Origin: Candidatus Latescibacterota bacterium
GTDB lineage: Bacteria > Latescibacterota > UBA2968
Direction: 5' to 3'
NCBI GenBank assembly: GCA_021295695.1
Contig: JAGWBW010000005.1
Span: 1-37,798, forward strand
DNA length: 37,798 nt
Shown here: positions 31,832 through 37,798 of the stretch, piece by piece
How the letters are laid out: each line of letters begins with the position of its first letter
How positions within the stretch are numbered: position 1 is the stretch's first letter
The notes under the pieces: generated by a model
Told to the model about the DNA's origin: nothing
Seen by the model: only the letters and a program-made list of their open reading frames with translations
Databases searched by the model: none
Position numbers and translations under genes: made by a program

Positions 31832-32720
31832 AGGTATTAACAATCTTGTGAAAGACGTCCTTTAATTGCCTCAAATTATGCTCAAAAGAGGTAGGTACAA
31901 TATCACATAATGTTCTGGCGAGTGCGGTTGTCAACCCGGCGCGCAGCGGGCGCTGTGCGAACTGCCCAAATTCTGCAGACGTTGTGGCAGACACCAGTGA
32001 AAAGTCAAGCTCCATCACCGCACAAATCTGCTCAACCATTTCAAGGCGAGTCAAAAAATCTGCCCCGCCAAAATGCACCACACCGCAAAAGTCCGTGCGG
32101 CACAGTTTTAAGACAAAAGCGGCAAGCTCATCGACAAAAGTCGGATTTGCCCATTCGTCTGTCACCACGCGAATCGCCTCTCGTCCCGCCAGAGATGAAA
32201 TAGCCCAGGTTACAAAATTGGGCCGGCAAGACGGGTGAAAACCGTACAGTACCGCCGTTCGCACCACAATGCCGGGGCAAAGTGCATTCAGCAGAATAAC
32301 TTCGCTTTCTAACTTGGTCTGCCCATACACATTCACCGGGTGTGCTTCATCGACCTCGGCATAAGGCCCTTTCACTCCATCAAACACATAATTGGTCGAT
32401 AAGTTCACCAGACCACATCCAACCCGTTCACACGCTTGAACCAAATTGCGCGTTCCATCGACGTGTATCGCACGCGCAAGCGCGGGATTTCGCTCGCACC
32501 CATCAACGCTTGTCATAGCTGCCGAATTGATCACCCACCGAGGGCGCACCTGTGCTATCACCTCGTGTACCAAAGCGGGCTGTGTCAAATCTACGACGAG
32601 ATGACCCTTTTGACCGCTGCGCGATGCAGGTGTTCGTTCCCAATCATCGCAGGATACATCGCAAAGCGCGTGTCCCAAAAAACCCGATGCGCCGACAATG
32701 AGCAACCGGTTATTAGCCAT
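31824..32720 (-). CDS. RmlD-like NAD(P)-dependent sugar reductase/epimerase (extended SDR)
   Basis: A 298-residue Rossmann protein with LIVGASGFLGHALCD, WVINSAAMTSVDGCERNP, LVNLSTNYVFDGVKGPY, the YGQTKLESE catalytic Tyr/Lys, VVRTAVLYGF, ANPTFVDELAAF and RPLRAGLTT. These are the signs of dTDP-4-dehydrorhamnose reductase, the last step of dTDP-rhamnose synthesis. No rmlA, B or C is here, so a related sugar reductase is possible. The ATG overlaps the DUF255 stop by one base (TAATG). It is probably used together with the adjacent glycosyltransferase. Confidence 0.85.
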   Translation of the reverse strand: MANNRLLIVGASGFLGHALCDVSCDDWERTPASRSGQKGHLVVDLTQPALVHEVIAQVRPRWVINSAAMTSVDGCERNPALARAIHVDGTRNLVQACERVGCGLVNLSTNYVFDGVKGPYAEVDEAHPVNVYGQTKLESEVILLNALCPGIVVRTAVLYGFHPSCRPNFVTWAISSLAGREAIRVVTDEWANPTFVDELAAFVLKLCRTDFCGVVHFGGADFLTRLEMVEQICAVMELDFSLVSATTSAEFGQFAQRPLRAGLTTALARTLCDIVPTSFEHNLRQLKDVFHKIVNTYV

Positions 32721-34282
32721 TAGTGTTCGCTTTCCTGCACAAATAATGCCAATGCGCGATTCAGAGCACCAGCATATCCGATGCGATCTATATTAGGTGC
32801 AATCAGAGCTATCAAAATCGCCTCGGATCGATCTCGATAGCGCGGCATTTTCGTATGTACAAAAAGTCGCATAAAAACCTGCGCTGCCACGCCATTTCCC
32901 GAAGGCAACCACCGATCAATAGCGGGTGAGTTCGCGACCTCTGCCTCCGGCGTTCGATCTCTCAAAGCACCCGAAGAATCGGCAAAAGCTACCATCACCC
33001 GATCTGCATGCGTCCGCGCAAATAACAAATCGGCCTCGCGTTCCTGTGCCTCAAACAAATCGAGGGCCGCGCGAATGATTAAAACCTGATCTAGCAAAAA
33101 ATGGGGTATATTTAAAGATCGCGCGTGGGTAAACAGGCTATTTTCCTGTACAAATCGCGTCTTAATCTCTTCAAAAATTCGCCGCCCAGCATCTAAAAAA
33201 CGCACCTCTCGGGTTTCGAGAAACGCCGCGCACAAACCCGAAACTGCCAGTGCATTCCAGCCCGAATAAATCTCTGCATCCCGCAATATATTTCCTGCCC
33301 GATCTTTAAAACCAGCCAGCCCAGCTCCCAACAAAACATCGCCAGATACGGCAAATTGTTCAAGCAGCGCATCGGCCAGATCGCGGGACAAATTTACCTG
33401 TGCAAATGCCCGCAATAATTGCGCATTAACCGCCATGTGTTTTTCCGCATCAATCACAGGCCCGCGATTTGTTAATACCCCCAACACATAAACGCCATCT
33501 GTATCGCGCCGTGCGCTGTGTGCAAAATTGACCAAAGGCGAATCAATACCCGCTTCTGCAAGCGCGAGAAGACCTTCGGGACCTGGATCAAAGCCGCTTT
33601 TTACTACCGATACCAAACTGTCGCGTACGCGATGCAAAAGCGCTGCGTTGGGTTTAATCCGAGGACGCGGATCTTTCTTTTTATCGCGTTCTACTCGCCG
33701 CTTCAACTCTGACCGCTGTATCTCGAGCCTGACGAGCCTATCGGGATTGTCGTACAAAATTTGCACCCATCGCAATAGATCTATCATATCATCGGGATCG
33801 AGATAGGTACTACCCGTAATCCATTGTTCATCGGGTGTCAAAAAAGAGAGAGATGGAACCCCCCCCAGACCAAAGCGCTCAAACAAATCGGGTCGTTGAT
33901 CAGCATCAACCCATATCGGCAGGGTGTAACGTGCAATTGCCCGCGCAATTTCTGAATCTTCAAAACACCGCGCTGCCAGATCGCGACACCAAACCGATCG
34001 CTGCGTGTACAAAAACAACAAAACGGGGCGCTCGGTAATTCGGGCAGAATCTCTTTGGCTCCAGGTCCGCCAGCTTACTTTTCCGCCATCCAACGCCGTT
34101 ACATCTAATTTGGTCTTCTCACCTCCCCCATCACATGCTAAAAACCCAAACACGAGCGCGATCCAGATATTTTGCCACAAAATGAACCGCAAGAGACCAA
34201 TATCACACAATTTTTTAAAAAAAAAATGCGGAACTCGTTGCCTGAGGAAACGTCTAAACCGAACAAAAAAGGCTTGACACAT
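32720..34282 (-). CDS. DUF255/YyaL-like thioredoxin-fold protein, probable lipoprotein
   Basis: A 520-residue protein. Residues about 31-50 are hydrophobic and end in GFLAC, a plausible though imperfect lipobox at Cys50. A thioredoxin-like domain follows: PVLLFLYTQRSVWCRDLAAR, CFEDSEIARAI, WVDADQRPDLFERFGLGGVP. In the YyaL/spermatogenesis-associated-20 group the motif is WCHWM with FEDPE and DREERPD, so this is that family with WCRD. The C-terminal 300 residues resemble the alpha-barrel (ALLGAGLAGFKDRAGN, YSGWNALAVSGLCAAF, LDQVLIIRAALDLFEA). The ATG at 34282 has no ribosome site, and a run of A/T with 10 A's lies within the N-terminal 25 codons, so the true start may be a nearer TTG, for example about 34192. 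Function is unknown. Confidence 0.75.
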   Translation of the reverse strand: MCQAFFVRFRRFLRQRVPHFFFKKLCDIGLLRFILWQNIWIALVFGFLACDGGGEKTKLDVTALDGGKVSWRTWSQRDSARITERPVLLFLYTQRSVWCRDLAARCFEDSEIARAIARYTLPIWVDADQRPDLFERFGLGGVPSLSFLTPDEQWITGSTYLDPDDMIDLLRWVQILYDNPDRLVRLEIQRSELKRRVERDKKKDPRPRIKPNAALLHRVRDSLVSVVKSGFDPGPEGLLALAEAGIDSPLVNFAHSARRDTDGVYVLGVLTNRGPVIDAEKHMAVNAQLLRAFAQVNLSRDLADALLEQFAVSGDVLLGAGLAGFKDRAGNILRDAEIYSGWNALAVSGLCAAFLETREVRFLDAGRRIFEEIKTRFVQENSLFTHARSLNIPHFLLDQVLIIRAALDLFEAQEREADLLFARTHADRVMVAFADSSGALRDRTPEAEVANSPAIDRWLPSGNGVAAQVFMRLFVHTKMPRYRDRSEAILIALIAPNIDRIGYAGALNRALALFVQESEH

Positions 34283-34330
34283 GGGAAGGATTTGTTGAAG
34301 TTCTAAAATACTTCAGAAACAGGGAAAAGA

Positions 34331-34594
34331 CTATTGAGAAATAAATTTGTTTAGCGGAATGGCCTCGTCGATCAACATAATGGGAATCGCGTCCTGAATG
34401 GGATATAAAAAGATGCGATCTTCGCGCACCAGGCCCCCATTAATCGGCAGTTCAACTTTTTGTCCGCCTCGGTTTTTAACCTCGCCTTTTGCAATCGCGC
34501 TGTTGATGGTGTCAATCAGCGATTGATTAGCTAATTTCACGGGTGTTTTGTTTTCTGGACAAGCCAAAATATCGAGTAGATTCCGGTCAATCAC
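34331..34594 (-). CDS. Trm112/UPF0434-like small protein
   Basis: An 87-residue protein that starts IDRNLLDILACPENKTPVKL and ends PIQDAIPIMLIDEAIPL. This matches the Trm112-like UPF0434 family (E. coli YcaR), except that only one of the two cysteines in the usual CPVC motif is kept (CPEN), so zinc binding is unlikely. The central part, INSAIAKGEVKNRGGQKVEL, is an insert. The GTG at 34594 is preferred because AAGGAAAG lies just upstream; ATGs at 34612 and 34609 are alternatives. It is first in a minus-strand run leading to the DUF255 gene. Confidence 0.82.
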   Translation of the reverse strand: MIDRNLLDILACPENKTPVKLANQSLIDTINSAIAKGEVKNRGGQKVELPINGGLVREDRIFLYPIQDAIPIMLIDEAIPLNKFISQ

Positions 34595-34630
34595 GTTCTT
34601 TCCTTTCATCAATCAAAAATTCGTGATCTG

Positions 34631-34659
34631 AAAATAGGCAACACGCGAGTCTCAAACAA
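34631..34659 (-). promoter_or_regulatory. putative promoter for the Trm112-like operon with an A-tract upstream
   Basis: On the minus strand TTGTTT (34659-34654), a 17-base spacer and TATTTT (34636-34631). The A-rich tract AAAAAAAATAAAAAAT lies directly upstream of the -35, as UP elements do. It is a pattern match only. Confidence 0.4.
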
Positions 34660-34713
34660 GCGATTTTTTATTTTTTTTCACCATTAATCAGGGAAATTTG
34701 TCTATCGCATCAC

Positions 34714-34792
34714 CGCTAAAGCGCTGTTTTTTGCATCTGTAAAATCCCATCGGCTACTTTGTCCGGTATCCGAAGATGTGCCTGCTTTAGCG
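34714..34792 (+). ncRNA. candidate structured RNA (nested hairpins) in the porV-like leader
   Basis: CGCTAAAGC (34714-34722) and GCTTTAGCG (34784-34792) form a perfect 9-bp outer stem. Inside, GCATCT (34733-34738) can pair with AGATGT (34774-34779), and ATCGG (34749-34753) with CCGGT (34763-34767). The closed arrangement with a following terminator (34811-34854) resembles a riboswitch or small RNA. It matches no class that could be recognised by eye. It could also be a palindromic mobile-element remnant. Confidence 0.45.
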
Positions 34793-34810
34793 CGCGATGT
34801 TAGAATGCCC

Positions 34811-34854
34811 CCCGGTTGGCGGCGCGTTCACACGCGCTCACGGCCGGGTTTTTT
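34811..34854 (+). terminator. intrinsic terminator in the porV-like 5' leader
   Basis: CCCGGTTG pairs with CGGCCGGG (outer, two G-U), and inside it GCGCGT pairs with ACGCGC around a TCAC loop. TTTTTT follows. It ends 45 bases before the porV-like ATG, so it would end either an RNA made from the leader or abort the porV-like transcript. Confidence 0.7.
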
Positions 34855-34899
34855 CATGTTTTGCAGGCTTTCCGGCTAATTCTATAAAGGAGAATTTCC

Positions 34900-35964
34900 A
34901 TGAAATACCGTTTTCTCGCCCTGTTCGCACTTGGTATTGGCCTGCTCAGCACCCCAGCTTATGCAACGCCAGAAAGCCATGCTGCAGCCACTTTTTTATT
35001 GTTCGCACCATCGGCTCGCGCGGCGGGCATGGGCAATGCTTATGTCGCTATTGCCGATGACGCCAATGCTACGTACTACAACCCCGCCGCACTGGCCTCG
35101 TTACAAATTCACAGTCTCAGCACCACCCTGTACAAACCCGTTCCCCGACTGGCTGGTGACATCTTTTCGTCATTCGGTGCTTATACACACCCCTTTAGTG
35201 GCATTGGCAATCTGGGATATAGCCTCATTTATAGTTCTTTAGGCGAACAACAACGCACCGATGAAGAGGGAAATCTTTTAGGTACATTTAAAAGCTACGG
35301 CATGGCCCTGGGTGTCTCTTATGGCACGCATCTCTTCAAAAATCTGGCCCTGGGCATCACAGCTAAGTTCATCCATGAAAACCTCTCCGACATAGGCGCG
35401 GGTGTTGAGCAAGGCAAAGGTACAGCGACTTCTTTTGCCGGAGACATAGGTCTCATGTGGGCAGCTACAGATCGGCTTAGCTTCGGTAGCGTGTTGCGCA
35501 ATGTTGGCCCAAACATGACTTTTATCGATGCCGACCAGGCAGATCCACTGCCGCAAAATTTCGTTTTTGGCGTTGCATACAAAGTGCTCAAAAACGAATC
35601 GTCTTCCCTGATGCTCACCACAGATGTTTACAAACCCCTCGCCTCTGATAATTTCTTCTCCTTTATTTCGGGCTGGAACGACGACACCTTTGGCTGGAAG
35701 CCCAATCCGGGCGGCAATGGTTTTACAGAATTTGACGATATGGATTACCGCGTAGGTGCCGAATGGATGTACCATCTTTCTGAAGATTCGGCTTTTGCCC
35801 TGCGCAGTGGCTATTCCTATGACAAGGATGGCAAACGCAACTTTCCCACCTTTGGGCTGGGCTTGAAATACAACTGGGCAAATTTCGATATCTCGTATTT
35901 TGTACCGACAGAAGATACGCCTGCCAGCAATACATTCCGCTTCACGGGTGGATTTATATTTTAG
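34900..35964 (+). CDS. PorV/UPF0164-type outer-membrane beta-barrel protein
   Basis: A 354-residue secreted protein. A signal peptide (MKYRFLALFALGIGLLS, cleaved after AYA at residue 22) is followed by ATFLLFAPSARAAGMGNAYV and AIADDANATYYNPAALASL, the hallmark of the PorV/PorQ/UPF0164 group. The rest alternates in beta-strand style, and the C-terminus is FRFTGGFIF, with a terminal aromatic as in barrel proteins. In Bacteroidetes PorV helps the type IX secretion system; relatives elsewhere are general FadL-like barrels. No other T9SS gene is in view. AAGGAG lies upstream. The structured leader at 34714-34854 may control it. Confidence 0.88.
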   Translation: MKYRFLALFALGIGLLSTPAYATPESHAAATFLLFAPSARAAGMGNAYVAIADDANATYYNPAALASLQIHSLSTTLYKPVPRLAGDIFSSFGAYTHPFSGIGNLGYSLIYSSLGEQQRTDEEGNLLGTFKSYGMALGVSYGTHLFKNLALGITAKFIHENLSDIGAGVEQGKGTATSFAGDIGLMWAATDRLSFGSVLRNVGPNMTFIDADQADPLPQNFVFGVAYKVLKNESSSLMLTTDVYKPLASDNFFSFISGWNDDTFGWKPNPGGNGFTEFDDMDYRVGAEWMYHLSEDSAFALRSGYSYDKDGKRNFPTFGLGLKYNWANFDISYFVPTEDTPASNTFRFTGGFIF

Positions 35965-36020
35965 TCCTCCAGGTTCAGCAATTGGCCCCCTTGCGATAAA
36001 GAATCATCAGTTAAAATACA

Positions 36021-37358
36021 ATGCTAAATCTCTTGAGATACAATGCTAAACCTCGTTTCCTCGCGCTCGGGACCGTCAGTTTGCTGAGTTTCATGCTCTT
36101 GATTTCGTCTATTTTTGCTCAAAATAGCAATCCCTCTTCTTCGGACTTTAATGGCAATGGTGTTGTCGATTTCCCCGACTTTTTGCTCTTTGCCAGCGCA
36201 TTCGGATCTCAAGCCGGTCAAGATCGGTACGATGCGAAATACGATCTGAATGGCAATGGCGAGATTGCGTTTGACGATTTTCTACTATTTGTAGATAGCT
36301 TTGGACCGCCACTGCCACCACCCGGCGATCCACGCATGGCGCAGATTGAACTACCTGAAGGGTTCCACATTCGCGTGTACGCCGAAGGGGTAACTGGTGC
36401 TCGTTCAATGAGCCTCAGCCCAGACGGCACCCTATTTGTCGGCACCCGTCCCAGCGGCCGCGTGTACGCACTGCGCGACGAAGACGGCGACCACAAGGCA
36501 GAGCGGGTCATCATCCTCGCCCGTGGCCTGAACAACCCCAACGGTGTCGCCTTTAAGAACGGCGACCTGTACATAGCCGAAATTAGCCGCATCCTGCGCT
36601 ATCGCAACATCGAAGCACAACTCGACAAGCCGCCGCAGCCGGAGATCGTCAACGACGCTTTCCCCACAGATCGCCATCACGGCTGGAAATTCATCCGCTT
36701 TGGTCCCGACGGTTTGCTGTACGTACCGGTCGGCGCGCCGTGCAACATCTGCGATTCCGGCGATCCTTACGCGTCGATCGGAAAATTGGACGCCAATGGC
36801 ACCTTCAGTATCATAGCGCGAGGCATTCGCAACACCGTCGGCTTCGATTGGCACCCGGAAACGGGCCAACTGTGGTTCACTGACAATGGAAGAGACAGGA
36901 TGGGTGACGATGTGCCGCCGGACGAACTGAACAGAGTAACCACTGATGGACAGCACTTCGGCTATCCCTACTGCCACGGTACCAACATCGCCGATCCTGT
37001 ATTCGGCGATCAGCGCAACTGCGGCGAATTTGTTGCGCCGGTCCAGAATCTCGGTCCGCACGTAGCGGCTCTGGGGATGCGCTTCTATACCGGCGACATG
37101 TTTCCCGAGAAATACCACAATCAGATCTTCATCGCCGAACACGGATCCTGGAATCGCAGCAGCAAGATCGGCTACCGCGTCACTCTGGTGCGTCTAAATG
37201 ACAACAAAGCGATCAGCTACGAGCCGTTCGCAAAAGGCTGGCTACAGGGAGAATCAAACTGGGGTAGGCCAGTAGATGTACTCGTCATGCCCGATGGTTC
37301 CCTGCTGGTATCGGACGACCAGGCTGGCCTGATTTACCGCATCAGCTATTCAAATTGA
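36021..37358 (+). CDS. secreted PQQ-type sugar dehydrogenase with N-terminal dockerin-like calcium repeats
   Basis: A 445-residue protein. A hydrophobic signal region (residues about 14-33) is followed by two dockerin-like EF-loops at 42-62 (DFNGNGVVDFPDF) and 75-95 (DLNGNGEIAFDDF), each followed by LLF and a phenylalanine-glycine turn. From residue 106 a six-bladed beta-propeller of the soluble aldose-sugar dehydrogenase family follows (LPEGFHIRVYAEGV, LSPDGTLFVGTR, RHHGWKFIRFGPDGLLYVP, ARGIRNTVGFDWHPETGQLW, EHGSWNRSSKIGY, WGRPVDVLVMPDGSLLVSDD). Active enzymes use PQQ and calcium; a catalytic histidine in RHHGW is retained. Dockerin repeats are normally C-terminal, so this order is odd. No clear ribosome site is visible; ATACAATGCTAAA is duplicated at the start. 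Confidence 0.85.
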   Translation: MLNLLRYNAKPRFLALGTVSLLSFMLLISSIFAQNSNPSSSDFNGNGVVDFPDFLLFASAFGSQAGQDRYDAKYDLNGNGEIAFDDFLLFVDSFGPPLPPPGDPRMAQIELPEGFHIRVYAEGVTGARSMSLSPDGTLFVGTRPSGRVYALRDEDGDHKAERVIILARGLNNPNGVAFKNGDLYIAEISRILRYRNIEAQLDKPPQPEIVNDAFPTDRHHGWKFIRFGPDGLLYVPVGAPCNICDSGDPYASIGKLDANGTFSIIARGIRNTVGFDWHPETGQLWFTDNGRDRMGDDVPPDELNRVTTDGQHFGYPYCHGTNIADPVFGDQRNCGEFVAPVQNLGPHVAALGMRFYTGDMFPEKYHNQIFIAEHGSWNRSSKIGYRVTLVRLNDNKAISYEPFAKGWLQGESNWGRPVDVLVMPDGSLLVSDDQAGLIYRISYSN

Positions 37359-37367
37359 TCTCGCATT

Positions 37368-37798
37368 ATGAAACCGAACATACGCTTGACTATGACCCTT
37401 CTGCACAGATGCGAGATACCCTGCTCAATCCTCCTGTGTCTTGTAGCCCTTTTTGTACAACCTATTATGGCTGCCGACACCTATCGCGTCTTAGCCGTGC
37501 GCGTCTCTTTCCCTCCCGAAGACCCCGACAACGAAACCACCAGTGGGAACGGCACATTCAATCTCAATACAATCGAAAACTCTGATCGCATCTATCCCTT
37601 TGACGCGCCCCCCCACGATCGCGCCTATTTTGAAGCCCACCTGCAGGCACTTTCCAATTATTATCGCGACATATCCAGCGGTCAAATGACCATCGAATAC
37701 GATGTCTATCCACAAGACCTCACCGCGAGTTACGTCCTCGATACGCCCTTGATCGAATACGGCAATGGACGCACGAGACGCGAAATAAATGAGCGCGT
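37368..37798 (+). CDS. secreted M6-like metalloprotease, N-terminal part (cut by window edge)
   Basis: The frame starts at ATG 37368, 9 bases after the dehydrogenase gene. Residues 1-36 form a signal peptide (ILLCLVALFVQPIMAAD). The mature part begins YRVLAVRVSFPPEDPDN, followed by RAYFEAHLQALSNYYRDISS and GQMTIEYDVYP. This opening resembles the N-terminal part of M6 (immune inhibitor A-like) proteases, where such a segment precedes the HEXXH zinc site. That site lies beyond the window, so the activity cannot be confirmed. Co-direction with porV and the dehydrogenase suggests a set of secreted proteins. Confidence 0.72.
   Translation, partial: MKPNIRLTMTLLHRCEIPCSILLCLVALFVQPIMAADTYRVLAVRVSFPPEDPDNETTSGNGTFNLNTIENSDRIYPFDAPPHDRAYFEAHLQALSNYYRDISSGQMTIEYDVYPQDLTASYVLDTPLIEYGNGRTRREINER

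Noticed and set aside
1-37798. CRISPR arrays, tRNA or rRNA genes, insertion sequences, prophage or integrase genes
   Set aside because: None could be seen in any part of the window by reading; no transposase-like or integrase-like frame exists.

Overview
The window is about 38 kb of bacterial DNA with tightly packed genes. Shine-Dalgarno sites are of the AGGAG type, and GTG and TTG starts occur alongside ATG. A PorV/UPF0164-type outer-membrane protein, dockerin-like calcium repeats on a secreted PQQ-type dehydrogenase, an M6-like secreted protease and a UbiE/MenG methyltransferase suggest a Gram-negative uncultured lineage related to the FCB assemblage, for example Latescibacterota or a Poribacteria-like group. 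That placement is inference from gene content, not a phylogeny. Both edges cut genes. The left edge looks like an error-prone contig end.

Layout. Positions 1-4889 (minus strand): a run reading uxuA-like mannonate dehydratase, a D-cysteine desulfhydrase/ACC-deaminase-like PLP enzyme, an NCS2 permease carrying a C-terminal HATPase-like domain, pncC, and the start of a DegT-type aminotransferase. Positions 5055-8392 (plus strand): a NodB-fold deacetylase-like protein and a three-module protein (APC permease, PTS EIIA, RCK-C). Positions 8408-29555 (minus strand): one colinear aromatic amino-acid supra-operon of about 21 kb. Its order is trpL-trpE-trpG-trpD-Gfo/Idh-trpC-trpF-tyrS-DRE-TIM lyase-trpB-trpA-chorismate mutase-DAHP synthase-tyrA-truncated aroA-like-microprotein-aroE-menG/ubiE-membrane protein-argS-aroK-toxin/antitoxin-aroB-purF-like. 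Neighbouring genes overlap or lie 1 to 61 bases apart. Positions 29565-34594 (minus strand): a Trm112-like protein, a DUF255/thioredoxin lipoprotein, an RmlD-like reductase, a GT2 glycosyltransferase, and an FtsX-type permease with its ATPase. Positions 34700-37798 (plus strand): a structured leader with a terminator, then PorV-like, a dockerin/PQQ-type sugar dehydrogenase and a partial M6-like protease.

The strongest find is the control region of the supra-operon. A TTGACA-N18-TATCTT promoter is followed by a 34-codon leader ORF whose first 22 codons hold 4 Phe, 6 Tyr (four consecutive TAT) and 2 Trp. An 11-pair antiterminator and a 12-bp terminator with a long U tract follow, directly in front of trpE. 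The geometry fits ribosome-mediated attenuation sensing all three aromatic amino acids, and it controls an operon that also encodes tyrosyl-tRNA synthetase.

Second is a 219-residue EPSP-synthase-like protein that lacks the whole middle domain and several catalytic residues. It sits where aroA normally follows tyrA. Others worth a look: a structured RNA candidate at 34714-34854, two transporter-regulator fusions, an unassigned DRE-TIM lyase and an oxidoreductase without the usual EKP motif inside the trp genes, and a toxin-antitoxin pair between aroK and aroB. aroC, the 3-dehydroquinate dehydratase gene and prephenate dehydratase are not in the window. No rRNA, tRNA, CRISPR array or transposase was seen. 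No gene-free stretch exceeds 300 bases.
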